Positions 16,887 to 25,202 of a DNA stretch of 27,712 nucleotides are shown here, piece after piece. Position numbers and translations under genes: made by a program. Position 1 is the first letter of the stretch. Each line of letters begins with the position of its first letter. This DNA comes from CBIFVZ01 sp966185765 (GTDB taxonomy: Bacteria; Pseudomonadota; Gammaproteobacteria; Enterobacterales; Enterobacteriaceae). The stretch is taken from positions 1 to 27,712 of the forward strand of contig CBIFVZ010000052.1 in assembly GCA_966185765.1 (NCBI GenBank), read 5' to 3'. Under the pieces are notes generated by a model, which worked only from the letters and a program-made list of their open reading frames with translations, was not told the DNA's origin and searched no databases.

Positions 16887-17968
16887 TACTCCTGCCCGGC
16901 CAGCGCCGCAAGCTGGTCTGCCTGATATTCCTGCACAATAGGTTCAATCAGCATATCCAGCTTGCCTTCCATTGTTTCGTCCAGGCGGTACAGCGTCAGG
17001 TTAATGCGATGATCGGTCACGCGCCCCTGCGGGAAGTTATAGGTACGGTTGCGATCGGAGCGGTCGCCGCTGCCAAGCAGGTTGCGGCGGGTGGATGCCT
17101 CATCCTGCTGGCGCTTTGCCACCTCAGCGGCACGAATACGTGCGCCCAGTACCGCCAGCGCTTTAGCTTTGTTTTTGTGCTGCGAACGCTCATCCTGGCA
17201 CTCCACCACAATGCCGGTCGGCAGGTGGGTGATGCGGATAGCAGAGTCGGTGGTGTTAACGTGCTGACCACCGGCACCGGAGGAGCGGAAGGTGTCGATA
17301 CGCAGGTCAGCCGGGTTGATATCCGGCAGTTCGGCTTCCGGCAACTCCGGCATTACCGCCACAGTACAGGCCGAGGTATGAATACGCCCCTGGGATTCGG
17401 TCGCAGGCACGCGCTGTACACGGTGACCGCCGGACTCAAACTTCAGGCGACCATACACGCCATCACCGCTGATTTTAGCAATGATTTCTTTGAAACCGCC
17501 GTGCTCGCCTTCATTAGCGCTCATGATTTCCACACGCCAGCGCTTCGCTTCGGCATAGCGGCTGTACATACGGAACAAGTCACCGGCAAACAGTGCGGCT
17601 TCATCACCACCGGTTCCGGCGCGCACTTCAAGAAACGCGTTGCGCTCATCATCCGGATCGCCCGGCAGCAGCAGCACCTGAAGCTGTTGTTCCATAGCTT
17701 CGTTTTGCTCGCGCGCTGCCTCCAGTTCATCCTGCGCCATATCGCGCATTTCCGGGTCATCGAGCATTTCGCGTGCCGTTTCAATATCCTGCTGAATCTG
17801 TTGCCATTGTAAAAAGCAGCGCGAGACATCGCTTAACTGCGCGTATTCCCGCGACAGAGCACGAAAACGCTCCTGGTCAGCGATAACGTCTGCTTCACCA
17901 AGCAGCGCCTGAACTTCTTCGTGACGCTCATTCAGGGCTTCCAGTTTGGCAACAATAGAAGGCTTCAT
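16886..17968 (-). CDS. prfA: Peptide chain release factor 1 (RF1)
   Basis: RF1 reads UAA and UAG in the ribosomal A site and triggers peptidyl-tRNA hydrolysis. The 360-residue protein shows the stop-codon recognition tripeptide PAT at 188-190 and the catalytic GGQ at 233-235 (SSGAGGQHVNTTDSA). Both are at the usual RF1 positions. It follows hemA by 39 bases and overlaps prmC by one base. A second GGQ protein, PrfH, is encoded 6.6 kb away in the accessory region. Confidence 0.99.
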   Translation of the reverse strand: MKPSIVAKLEALNERHEEVQALLGEADVIADQERFRALSREYAQLSDVSRCFLQWQQIQQDIETAREMLDDPEMRDMAQDELEAAREQNEAMEQQLQVLLLPGDPDDERNAFLEVRAGTGGDEAALFAGDLFRMYSRYAEAKRWRVEIMSANEGEHGGFKEIIAKISGDGVYGRLKFESGGHRVQRVPATESQGRIHTSACTVAVMPELPEAELPDINPADLRIDTFRSSGAGGQHVNTTDSAIRITHLPTGIVVECQDERSQHKNKAKALAVLGARIRAAEVAKRQQDEASTRRNLLGSGDRSDRNRTYNFPQGRVTDHRINLTLYRLDETMEGKLDMLIEPIVQEYQADQLAALAGQE

Positions 17969-18007
17969 GGGTGGGGATTCACCTTGTAGAAATAGGGTTG
18001 AGTGGGA

Positions 18008-19264
18008 CTAATCCAGCCCGAGGCTGCTGCGCAGAATTTGCAGACGTTCGTCGTCGCCGTCACGTGCAGCCTGCTGTAGTGATTTGGTGGGTGCGTGAAT
18101 AAGCTTGTTGGTCAACTTCCACGCCAGTTCCTTTAGCACGGCCTCGGCATCGGCACCCTGCTGGAGCGACGCCAGCGCCTTTGCAGCCAGCTCGTCACGA
18201 GTGGCCTCTGCCTTACCGCGAAACTCGCGAATGCTCTCGCTGGCGCTCTGGGCGCGCAGCCAGGCCATAAATTCGCTGGTTTCCTGTGCAACAATGGTTT
18301 CAGCCTGCACGGCCGCCGCCTGACGTTGGGCCATGTTGTGCTGAATAATCGCCTGCAGATCGTCCACGCCATACAGATAGGCGTTAGCGAGCTTGCCCAC
18401 TTCTGGCTCCACGTCGCGCGGCACAGCAATATCCACCAGCAGCATTGGCTGATTGCGCCGCGCCTTGAGCGCACGCTCAACCATACCTTTACCAATAATC
18501 GGCAGCGGGCTGGCAGTGGAACTGATGATGATGTCGGCTTCGGGCAGACGTGCATCAATATCTGGCAGACCGATTTCTTCCGCTCCCACTTCCTCGGCCA
18601 GCGCTTTGGCTCGCTCGCGGGTGCGGTTGGCAATAATCATTTTGCGCACCTGGTGTTCGCGCAGATGGCGCGCCACCAGTTCAATGGTTTCACCCGCACC
18701 AACCAGCAGCACGGTAACCTCAGAAAGGGATTCAAAGATTTGGCGCGCCAGGGTACAAGCGGCAAAAGCGACGGAGACCGCACTGGCGCCGATTTCGGTC
18801 TCAGTGCGCACCCGTTTAGCCACAGAGAATGACTTCTGGAACATGCGCTCAAGCTCACTGGCGTGAGAGTGGCCGCGCGAAGAGTCGGCAAAGGCTTTTT
18901 TTACCTGCCCCAGAATTTGTGGCTCGCCAAGAATCATGGAATCCAGACCGCTGGCAACACGCATCAGGTGGCTCACCGCCTCGTTATCCTGGTGCCAGTA
19001 CAGACTGCGGCGCACTTCCGCTTCGTCCAGCTTGTGGTAATCACACAGCCAGCGCACCAACGCTTCATGCAGGTTATCCTGCTGCTCCACGCTCAGGTAC
19101 AGCTCCGTGCGGTTACAGGTCGAGAGCACCACTCCGCCCTGCACCATCGGCTGCGCCAGCAGGCTATCCAGCGCGCTGTCGAGCGTATCCGGCGAAAACG
19201 TAACGCGTTCTCGCAATGATACAGGTGCCGTTTTGTGGTTAATACCCAGAGCTAACAGAGTCAT
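18008..19264 (-). CDS. hemA: Glutamyl-tRNA reductase HemA
   Basis: HemA reduces glutamyl-tRNA(Glu) to glutamate-1-semialdehyde, the first committed step of tetrapyrrole synthesis. The 418-residue protein begins MTLLALGINHKTAPVSLRER and has the catalytic nucleophile Cys50 in VVLSTCNRTELY. The NADPH-binding segment VTVLLVGAGETIELVARHL and a helical dimerisation tail follow. The reading frame is open for another 46 codons upstream, but I chose the ATG at 19264 because family similarity begins exactly there. No strong Shine-Dalgarno is seen. The N-terminal region is known in enterics as a heme-dependent degradation signal. It is the first gene of the minus-strand operon, divergent from lolB across 208 bases. 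TATTAT at 19308-19313 is a possible -10. Confidence 0.98.
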   Translation of the reverse strand: MTLLALGINHKTAPVSLRERVTFSPDTLDSALDSLLAQPMVQGGVVLSTCNRTELYLSVEQQDNLHEALVRWLCDYHKLDEAEVRRSLYWHQDNEAVSHLMRVASGLDSMILGEPQILGQVKKAFADSSRGHSHASELERMFQKSFSVAKRVRTETEIGASAVSVAFAACTLARQIFESLSEVTVLLVGAGETIELVARHLREHQVRKMIIANRTRERAKALAEEVGAEEIGLPDIDARLPEADIIISSTASPLPIIGKGMVERALKARRNQPMLLVDIAVPRDVEPEVGKLANAYLYGVDDLQAIIQHNMAQRQAAAVQAETIVAQETSEFMAWLRAQSASESIREFRGKAEATRDELAAKALASLQQGADAEAVLKELAWKLTNKLIHAPTKSLQQAARDGDDERLQILRSSLGLD

Positions 19265-19472
19265 GTGTGCGGGAGTAATACCGGTCTTGATATGGATTTC
19301 TGCACGCATAATACAGGATGCGCACTGCCAATAAAAGGGAGCGCCCTCTTTCGCAACAATAGACGCCAGCCCACTTTTCCTGATTCCGGATAATTTCACC
19401 ATTGACGCTTTTCACGCATAAAGCCAGTATTACTGGTTACGACTTTGACGCTTCTCAAGGATTTATCGCGTT

Positions 19473-20090
19473 ATGACGACCTTCAGCCCCGTTCGATTGC
19501 TGCCTTTTGCAAGCCTGCTGCTTGCTGCCTGTATGACGACCCCGCCTAAAGGACCGGGGAAAAGTCCCGATTCACCGCAGTGGAAACAGCACGTTTCGCA
19601 GGTTCAGAGCCTGAGCCAGTATCAGACCCGCGGCGCATTCGCGTATATCTCCGACAGCCAGAAAGTGTATGCACGTTTCTTCTGGCAACAGACCGGCCAG
19701 GACCGTTATCGCCTGCTGCTAACCAACCCGCTTGGCAGCACGGAGCTTTCGTTAACCGCAGGTCCGGGCGGCGCAGAGCTGATTGATAACAAAGGCCAGC
19801 GCTATCAGGCGCAGGATGCCGAAGAGATGCTGCAACGTCTGACCGGTATGCCGATTCCGCTTCAAAGCCTGCGCCAGTGGATTCTGGGCCTGCCGGGTGA
19901 TGCCACGGATTACCGGCTTGATGACCAGTACCGTCTGAGCGAAGTTAACTACCAACGCGACGGCAAAAACTGGAAGGTGACCTGGAGCGACTACAGCGAC
20001 AAGGTTCAACCGGCCTTCCCTTCCAGTATGGAGTTGAGCGACGGCGAGCAGCGCATCAAGTTAAAAATGGATAACTGGATAGTGAAATGA
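19473..20090 (+). CDS. lolB: Outer-membrane lipoprotein receptor LolB
   Basis: LolB accepts lipoproteins from the periplasmic carrier LolA and inserts them into the outer membrane. The 205-residue precursor has a lipoprotein signal with the lipobox LAAC, giving lipidated Cys20. The next residue is Met rather than Asp, so it should escape inner-membrane retention. The body (YQTRGAFAYISDSQKVYARFFWQQTGQDRYRLLL in parts, NPLGSTEL, RQWILGLPG) matches E. coli LolB. AAGGA lies 11 bases upstream of the ATG, a long spacing. The stop overlaps the ispE start. Confidence 0.97.
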   Translation: MTTFSPVRLLPFASLLLAACMTTPPKGPGKSPDSPQWKQHVSQVQSLSQYQTRGAFAYISDSQKVYARFFWQQTGQDRYRLLLTNPLGSTELSLTAGPGGAELIDNKGQRYQAQDAEEMLQRLTGMPIPLQSLRQWILGLPGDATDYRLDDQYRLSEVNYQRDGKNWKVTWSDYSDKVQPAFPSSMELSDGEQRIKLKMDNWIVK

Positions 20091-20953
20091 CGCCAACGCG
20101 CTGGCCGTCTCCGGCCAAACTCAATCTTTTTCTTTATATCACTGGCCGTCGTCCTGACGGCTACCACAATCTGCAAACGCTGTTTCAGTTTCTGGACTAC
20201 GGCGACACAGTAATAATAACCCCGCGCAGCGATGGGCAAATCCATTTACTGACGCCGGTTGACGGCGTGCCGGATGAGCAAAACCTGATTGTGCGCGCCG
20301 CACGCTTGCTGGCGCAAGAAGTCCAGCGCGTGGGCAAAACCGTGCCGGGTGCCAGTCTGGCGGTAGAAAAAAAATTGCCGATGGGCGGCGGGCTGGGTGG
20401 TGGCTCGTCTAACGCGGCAACCACGCTCGTCGCACTCAACCATGTGTGGCACAGCGGCATCAGCCTTGACCGGCTGGCTGAGCTGGGACTGACGCTTGGC
20501 GCGGATGTACCGGTTTTTGTACAAGGACATGCTGCATTTGCTGAGGGCGTCGGCGAGCGCCTGATTGCGGCTAACCCGCCGGAGAAATGGTATCTGGTGC
20601 TGCACCCCGGCATAAGCATTCCAACGCCGGTTATCTTTAAAGATCCTGAATTACCGCGCGATACCCCCACAAGGTCAATGGAAATGTTGATGAATTGTGA
20701 ATTCCGCAACGATTGTGAAGTTATCACAAGAAAACGTTTTCGTGAGGTTGATGCGCTGCTTTCCTGGCTGTTAGAATACGCGCCGTCGCGCCTGACCGGC
20801 ACAGGAGCTTGCGTGTTTGCTGAATTTGACACCGAATCCGCTGCCCGTCAGGTGCTTAAGCAAGCCCCGGAATGGTCGCAGGGTTTTGTGGCGCGTGGCG
20901 TCAATCTCTCCGCGCTGCATAAAGCTATTTCCGGGCAAGCTGAGCGTTGGTGA
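20087..20953 (+). CDS. ispE: 4-diphosphocytidyl-2-C-methyl-D-erythritol kinase IspE
   Basis: IspE phosphorylates CDP-methylerythritol in the non-mevalonate isoprenoid pathway. The 288-residue GHMP kinase has the substrate lysine in SPAKLN (Lys11) and the glycine-rich ATP loop LPMGGGLGGGSSNA (about 97-110). It also has the catalytic aspartate in LTLGADVPVF (Asp140) and a C-terminal motif, LTGTGACVF. It overlaps lolB by four bases (ATGA). E. coli shares this order, and the set continues into prs. Confidence 0.98.
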   Translation: MTPTRWPSPAKLNLFLYITGRRPDGYHNLQTLFQFLDYGDTVIITPRSDGQIHLLTPVDGVPDEQNLIVRAARLLAQEVQRVGKTVPGASLAVEKKLPMGGGLGGGSSNAATTLVALNHVWHSGISLDRLAELGLTLGADVPVFVQGHAAFAEGVGERLIAANPPEKWYLVLHPGISIPTPVIFKDPELPRDTPTRSMEMLMNCEFRNDCEVITRKRFREVDALLSWLLEYAPSRLTGTGACVFAEFDTESAARQVLKQAPEWSQGFVARGVNLSALHKAISGQAERW

Positions 20954-21004
20954 CAGCGTCACCTTGTTTCAGACGTTGCATCACGCTCTTAAAATACACC
21001 GCCC

Positions 21005-21037
21005 GGATGGTGGACGCTCCGCCCGTGACCGCCATCC
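21005..21037 (+). other. Strong RNA hairpin in the prs leader
   Basis: GGATGGTGG (21005-21013) pairs with CCGCCATCC (21029-21037) over 9 bp including one G-U pair, with a 15-base loop. It ends 16 bases before the prs ribosome-binding sequence and 30 bases before its start. No T-run follows, so it is not a standard terminator. Whether it affects prs expression is unknown. Confidence 0.5.
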
Positions 21038-21067
21038 ACTACTGGACGCATGCCTGAGGTTCAACTC

Positions 21068-22015
21068 GTGCCTGATATGAAGCTTTTTGCTGGTAACGCC
21101 ACCCCGGAACTGGCTCAACGTATTGCCAACCGCCTGTACACTTCACTCGGAGACGCTGCTGTCGGTCGCTTCAGCGACGGCGAAGTGAGCGTGCAGATTA
21201 ACGAAAACGTTCGCGGTGGGGATATTTTCATCATCCAGTCAACCTGCGCTCCCACGAATGATAACCTGATGGAACTGGTGGTTATGGTTGATGCCCTGCG
21301 CCGCGCTTCCGCAGGCAGAATTACCGCTGTCATCCCCTACTTTGGCTACGCACGTCAGGACCGCCGCGTGCGCTCTGCTCGTGTACCTATTACCGCGAAA
21401 GTCGTTGCTGATTTCCTCTCAAGCGTTGGCGTTGACCGTGTTCTGACCGTTGACCTGCACGCCGAGCAGATTCAGGGCTTCTTCGATGTCCCGGTTGATA
21501 ACGTGTTCGGCAGCCCCATTCTGCTGGAAGACATGCTGCAACAGAACCTCGAAAACCCGATCGTCGTTTCTCCGGATATCGGCGGCGTTGTGCGCGCTCG
21601 CGCAGTTGCCAAACTGCTGAACGACACCGAGATGGCCATTATCGACAAGCGTCGCCCACGTGCGAACGTTTCACAGGTCATGCACATCATCGGTGACGTT
21701 GCCGGACGCGACTGCGTGCTGGTTGATGACATGATTGATACCGGTGGCACGCTGTGCAAAGCCGCTGAAGCGCTTAAAGAACGCGGTGCCAAACGTGTAT
21801 TCGCTTATGCCACGCACCCCATCTTCTCCGGCAACGCGGTATCAAACCTGCGCAACTCCGTTATCGACGAAGTCGTCGTTTGCGATACCATTCCGCTGTC
21901 TGATGAAATCAAAGCGCTGCCAAACGTGCGTACCCTGACGCTGTCTGGCATGCTGGCTGAGGCGATTCGCCGTATCAGCAACGAAGAATCTATCTCTGCC
22001 ATGTTCGATCACTGA
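21068..22015 (+). CDS. prs: Ribose-phosphate pyrophosphokinase Prs
   Basis: Prs makes phosphoribosyl pyrophosphate from ribose 5-phosphate and ATP for nucleotide, histidine, tryptophan and NAD synthesis. The 315-residue protein is almost identical to E. coli Prs. Conserved elements include YFGYARQDRR, VDLHAEQIQGFF and the PRPP-binding loop LVDDMIDTGGT. I chose the GTG at 21068, not the ATG six codons earlier: TGAGGT lies seven bases before the GTG, the protein then begins MPDMKLFAG as in E. coli, and the length becomes exactly 315. It is followed by a terminator. Confidence 0.98.
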   Translation: MPDMKLFAGNATPELAQRIANRLYTSLGDAAVGRFSDGEVSVQINENVRGGDIFIIQSTCAPTNDNLMELVVMVDALRRASAGRITAVIPYFGYARQDRRVRSARVPITAKVVADFLSSVGVDRVLTVDLHAEQIQGFFDVPVDNVFGSPILLEDMLQQNLENPIVVSPDIGGVVRARAVAKLLNDTEMAIIDKRRPRANVSQVMHIIGDVAGRDCVLVDDMIDTGGTLCKAAEALKERGAKRVFAYATHPIFSGNAVSNLRNSVIDEVVVCDTIPLSDEIKALPNVRTLTLSGMLAEAIRRISNEESISAMFDH

Positions 22016-22030
22016 TTGAACACACGGCAC

Positions 22031-22055
22031 AAAACCCGCTACGGCGGGTTTTTTT
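22031..22055 (+). terminator. Rho-independent terminator of prs
   Basis: AAACCCGC and GCGGGTTT pair across a TACG loop, followed by a T-run. It lies about 16 bases after the prs stop. Confidence 0.93.
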
Positions 22056-22092
22056 ATGATTTTTAGTTAACGTGTCGCTTTTAACGCAACAA

Positions 22093-22120
22093 AAAAGCGG
22101 CCCCCTGAGGCGCCGCTTTT
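22093..22120 (-). terminator. Terminator of ychH (possibly bidirectional)
   Basis: AAAAGCGGC (22093-22101) pairs perfectly with GCCGCTTTT (22112-22120) around a 10-base loop. On the minus strand it lies 13 bases past the ychH stop and is followed by T residues. The symmetric A/T arms would also let it act on read-through from prs. Confidence 0.82.
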
Positions 22121-22133
22121 CATTTAATTCGAT

Positions 22134-22415
22134 TTAACTCTGATGATGACCGTGCTGACCACGCTTACAGCGTTTATCAAAATTACGCACCCACCAGTAA
22201 CGATCGGCCACTCTTTCATGACCACCAAGACGGGCGCCCACAAGCCAGAGCAGTGCACCAACAAAAATACCAAATACAGCACCGTGAGCGAAAAGCTGTG
22301 GCAGGTGAAATTGCGGAAGCTGGTTCATAATGGCAGTACCGATGCCGCCTACCATTACTACTAACCCCAGCCCCATCAGCACGTTACCGATTAGCGAAGC
22401 GTTTTTGCGTCTCAT
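22134..22415 (-). CDS. ychH: Small inner-membrane protein YchH (DUF2583)
   Basis: The 93-residue protein matches E. coli YchH, a stress-responsive inner-membrane protein of unclear mechanism. It shows two hydrophobic segments (about 9-30 and 43-61), a conserved GGHERVADRYWWVRN stretch and a basic, His-rich tail. GGAGGTGACAG precedes the ATG. It is flanked by its own terminator and by a control region with a possible CRP site. Confidence 0.94.
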   Translation of the reverse strand: MRRKNASLIGNVLMGLGLVVMVGGIGTAIMNQLPQFHLPQLFAHGAVFGIFVGALLWLVGARLGGHERVADRYWWVRNFDKRCKRGQHGHHQS

Positions 22416-22471
22416 CTGTCACCTCCGAAATCTACGGGCCGGCAGGGAATACCCCCTCTTCCTGTGTGCCA

Positions 22472-22514
22472 AGTATAGACAGAGTGTTTTTTAACGGTTG
22501 CGGCAACGATCACA
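22472..22514 (-). promoter_or_regulatory. Candidate ychH promoter with class II CRP site
   Basis: Minus-strand TATACT (22472-22477) is a good -10. A half-conserved CRP site, TGTGA-N6-CCGCA on the minus strand (22499-22514), is centred 41.5 bases upstream of the start expected from that -10. One half-site is perfect; the other matches three of five bases. The exact class II spacing is the main support. Confidence 0.5.
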
Positions 22515-22688
22515 ATTAGGAACATTTAACCCACATAACTTTACAAATAACTGTCTGAATAAATGATTATTCTAATGGTTCAGAATAGTGATTATTCATA
22601 TTTACAGCGCCACCTGAGCGGGGTTTTTGTCATCCGCGTCCATGCACAGTAAACTACGCGCCGAAAACCCTTTTCCAGGACTGTGATT

Positions 22689-23273
22689 GTGACAATAAAA
22701 CTGATTGTCGGCCTCGCCAATCCGGGCGCGGAATATGCCGCCACCCGCCATAATGCAGGGGCCTGGTACGTGGATTTGCTGGCTGAACGCCACGGCCAGT
22801 CGCTCAAAGAAGAGCCAAAGTTCTTTGGTTACACCGCACGCATCAATCTTGCTGGTGAAGACGTGCGCCTGCTGGTGCCGACCACGTTCATGAATTTAAG
22901 CGGCAAGGCGGTTGCGGCACTCGCCACTTTTTATCGCATCGCCCCGGATGAAATTCTGGTGGCGCACGATGAACTGGACCTGCCACCAGGCGTGGCAAAG
23001 TTCAAACTCGGTGGTGGTCATGGTGGCCATAATGGCCTGAAAGACATCATCAGCAAACTAGGTAATAACCCGAACTTTCACCGCTTACGCATCGGAATTG
23101 GTCATCCGGGCGATAAAAACAAAGTTGTCGGTTTTGTACTGGGTAAACCCCTTGCCAGCGAGCAGAAACTTATCGATGACGCTGTAGACGAAGCGGCACG
23201 TTGTACCGAGGTCTGGCTTAAAGATGGTCTTGCTAAAGCGACCAGCCGCCTGCACACGTTTAAGGCGCAATAG
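22689..23273 (+). CDS. pth: Peptidyl-tRNA hydrolase Pth
   Basis: Pth releases tRNA from peptidyl-tRNA that has dropped off the ribosome. The protein has 194 residues from the GTG at 22689. It has the catalytic histidine (His21) in AATRHNAGAW, a substrate asparagine in GLANPG (Asn11), and TTFMNLSGKAV, VAHDELDLPPG and GGGHGGHNGLKDI. I chose this GTG over the one two codons upstream because AGGA lies eight bases before it, but only two bases before the other. The product then begins MTIKLIVGLANPG as in E. coli. ychF follows on the same strand after 130 bases. Confidence 0.97.
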   Translation: MTIKLIVGLANPGAEYAATRHNAGAWYVDLLAERHGQSLKEEPKFFGYTARINLAGEDVRLLVPTTFMNLSGKAVAALATFYRIAPDEILVAHDELDLPPGVAKFKLGGGHGGHNGLKDIISKLGNNPNFHRLRIGIGHPGDKNKVVGFVLGKPLASEQKLIDDAVDEAARCTEVWLKDGLAKATSRLHTFKAQ

Positions 23274-23320
23274 CGCCTGCGTAACGTGATTTCCCTGCCC
23301 CTGACGTGGGGGTTTACGTG

Positions 23321-23326
23321 TATAAT
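23321..23326 (+). promoter_or_regulatory. Candidate -10 element for ychF
   Basis: A perfect TATAAT lies 78 bases upstream of ychF. There is no recognisable -35 at 16-18 bases. A weak CCCC/GGGG hairpin just upstream (23298-23312) may attenuate read-through from pth. Confidence 0.38.
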
Positions 23327-23403
23327 AGGCAAAGTTATCTGTTTTTCATCATCGGGCTGCTTACAGCCCTCTGATTATCAAGCAATTTAAGGTGATCTAA
23401 ATC

Positions 23404-24495
23404 ATGGGATTCAAATGCGGTATCGTCGGCCTGCCAAACGTCGGTAAATCCACGCTGTTCAACGCGCTGACCAAAGCGGGCATCGAGGCAGCCAACTTCC
23501 CGTTCTGCACTATCGAACCAAACACTGGCGTAGTACCCATGCCCGATCCGCGTCTGGACAAGCTTGCCGAAATCGTTAAGCCGCAGCGTATTCTGCCAAC
23601 CACGATGGAGTTTGTTGACATCGCGGGCCTGGTCAAAGGGGCCTCCAAAGGCGAAGGCCTCGGCAACCAGTTTCTGACCAACATCCGTGAGACCGAAGCC
23701 ATCGGCCACGTGGTGCGCTGCTTTGAGAACGACAACATCATTCACGTCTCCGGTCGCGTAAACCCGGCGGAAGATATCGACGTTATCAACACCGAACTCG
23801 CCCTGTCTGACCTTGACACTTGCGAGCGCGCTATTCACCGCATCCAGAAGAAAGCCAAAGGCGGCGATAAAGACGCGAAAGCGGAACTGGAAGTGCTGGA
23901 GAAGTGTCTGCCACAGCTGGAACAGGCCGGTATGCTGCGTGCGCTTGACCTGACTAAAGAAGAAAAAGCGCTGATTCGCTACCTGAGCTTCCTGACGCTT
24001 AAGCCGACCATGTACATCGCTAACGTGAACGAAGACGGCTTTGAGAATAACCCGTATCTGGACCAGGTACGTGAAATCGCTGCCGCAGAAGGTTCTGTGG
24101 TCGTGCCGGTGTGTGCCTCTGTAGAGTCTGACATTGCCGAGCTTGACGACGAAGAACGCGACGAATTTATGCAGGAATTAGGTCTTGAAGAACCGGGTCT
24201 CAACCGTGTAATTCGCGCCGGTTATTCTCTGCTCAACCTGCAAACCTACTTCACCGCAGGCGTGAAAGAAGTGCGTGCCTGGACCATTCCGGTCGGTACC
24301 ACTGCCCCGCAGGCGGCTGGTAAAATCCACACCGACTTTGAAAAAGGCTTTATCCGCGCCCAGACCATCGCTTATGAAGATTTCATCACTTATAAAGGCG
24401 AACAGGGTGCGAAAGAAGCGGGTAAAATGCGTGCAGAAGGTAAAGACTACATCGTTAAAGACGGTGACGTGCTGAACTTCTTGTTCAACGTCTGA
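23404..24495 (+). CDS. ychF: Ribosome-binding Obg-family ATPase YchF (EngD)
   Basis: YchF is an Obg-type P-loop protein that binds ribosomes and prefers ATP over GTP. The 363-residue protein has the G1 loop GLPNVGKST (9-17), the G3 motif DIAGLVKGAS and the altered G4 motif NVNE, which replaces NKxD and explains the ATP preference. It also has a coiled central region (IHRIQKKAKGGDKDAKAEL) and a C-terminal TGS domain (IPVGTTAPQAAGKIHTDFEKGF). AAGGTGA precedes the ATG. It is the last core gene before the accessory region. Confidence 0.98.
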   Translation: MGFKCGIVGLPNVGKSTLFNALTKAGIEAANFPFCTIEPNTGVVPMPDPRLDKLAEIVKPQRILPTTMEFVDIAGLVKGASKGEGLGNQFLTNIRETEAIGHVVRCFENDNIIHVSGRVNPAEDIDVINTELALSDLDTCERAIHRIQKKAKGGDKDAKAELEVLEKCLPQLEQAGMLRALDLTKEEKALIRYLSFLTLKPTMYIANVNEDGFENNPYLDQVREIAAAEGSVVVPVCASVESDIAELDDEERDEFMQELGLEEPGLNRVIRAGYSLLNLQTYFTAGVKEVRAWTIPVGTTAPQAAGKIHTDFEKGFIRAQTIAYEDFITYKGEQGAKEAGKMRAEGKDYIVKDGDVLNFLFNV

Positions 24496-24525
24496 TGCAT
24501 TAAAAGTATTCGATGTAAATATTCT

Positions 24526-24544
24526 GGGCACCTTCAGGGTGCCC
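24526..24544 (+). terminator. Candidate terminator after ychF
   Basis: GGGCACC and GGTGCCC form a perfect 7-bp stem with a 5-base loop, 30 bases after the ychF stop. The T-run (TTTT) begins only seven bases later, so it is a weak intrinsic terminator. Confidence 0.5.
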
Positions 24545-24561
24545 TGAACGTTTTCAGCTAA

Positions 24562-24590
24562 TAACAATCGCCTTAAGCGAGATATTGTTA
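24562..24590 (-). other. Imperfect hairpin at the 3' end of prfH
   Basis: TAACAAT/ATTGTTA form the outer 7-bp stem and CGC/GCG the inner stem, with a 4-base bulge. It overlaps the prfH stop codon and sits between the convergent ychF and prfH. It may protect or terminate the prfH transcript, but there is no good T-run. Confidence 0.35.
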
Positions 24591-25202
24591 AAGCGGTTCA
24601 AACTTCATTCCTTTAAAAATACGCACCGGATCGCCTCTAGAGATCTGGTGGTGAAACTGACGCCGTTGTGCTTTTAACGCCACCTGCTGCTCCATGTGTA
24701 ATTGTTCAAGACGTCGGCCTATCAGTAGTAAAGCCAGCCGTTTATTAGCATGCTGACTGCGCTCTGTTTGTACTTTCACGCTGATACCAGAGGCAATGTG
24801 CGTAGCTCTAACCGCTGAATCGGTCTTATTGACATGCTGTCCACCAGGGCCAGAGGCGCGAAGTGCCTCAAAACGAATCTCACTTTCAGGCACCATCGTC
24901 GTTGGGGTAAAAGGCGCAACGCCTATAAACCAATTTTTACGCCCGTGATTCTTCCTGTAAGGACTGGTACAAATCCACTGTAACGTTCCGCACCACTTCT
25001 CACTCAAAGATGCGCTGCGTTCTCCTGATATCGCCACCAGTGCAGAGCGCAGTGTCCCAAAGCGGAGATTCTCCTCTTGCTCCAGAATCTCGACATCAAC
25101 CCGAAAAGACTCGGCTTCAAGACAAAAACGCTGCAATGCTTTAGATACTGCCAGACTGCATTCATCAGGGCCTTGCGCGCAGGAAAACTGAAGTAATATC
25201 AT
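24588..25202 (-). CDS. prfH: Release-factor homologue PrfH (ribosome rescue)
   Basis: PrfH is a short relative of RF1/RF2 that carries the peptidyl-hydrolysis loop but lacks the usual stop-codon recognition region. This 204-residue copy has GGQ at 120-122 (RASGPGGQHVNKTDSAVRATH). It also has the preceding block SPYRKNHGRKNWF and a basic C-terminus. No PxT or SPF anticodon tripeptide is seen. Published work on the family reports that PrfH releases the nascent chain from ribosomes nicked in the 16S decoding centre, so the paired RtcB can reseal the RNA. Its ATG overlaps the rtcB2 stop by four bases (ATGA), and GGGGGAG lies six bases upstream. Assignment is confident; biological activity in this strain is inferred. 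Confidence 0.93.
   Translation of the reverse strand: MILLQFSCAQGPDECSLAVSKALQRFCLEAESFRVDVEILEQEENLRFGTLRSALVAISGERSASLSEKWCGTLQWICTSPYRKNHGRKNWFIGVAPFTPTTMVPESEIRFEALRASGPGGQHVNKTDSAVRATHIASGISVKVQTERSQHANKRLALLLIGRRLEQLHMEQQVALKAQRRQFHHQISRGDPVRIFKGMKFEPL

Noticed and set aside
19265..19402. 46-codon N-terminal extension of hemA
   Set aside because: The frame is open, but family similarity starts at 19264. The extension overlaps the probable hemA promoter region.
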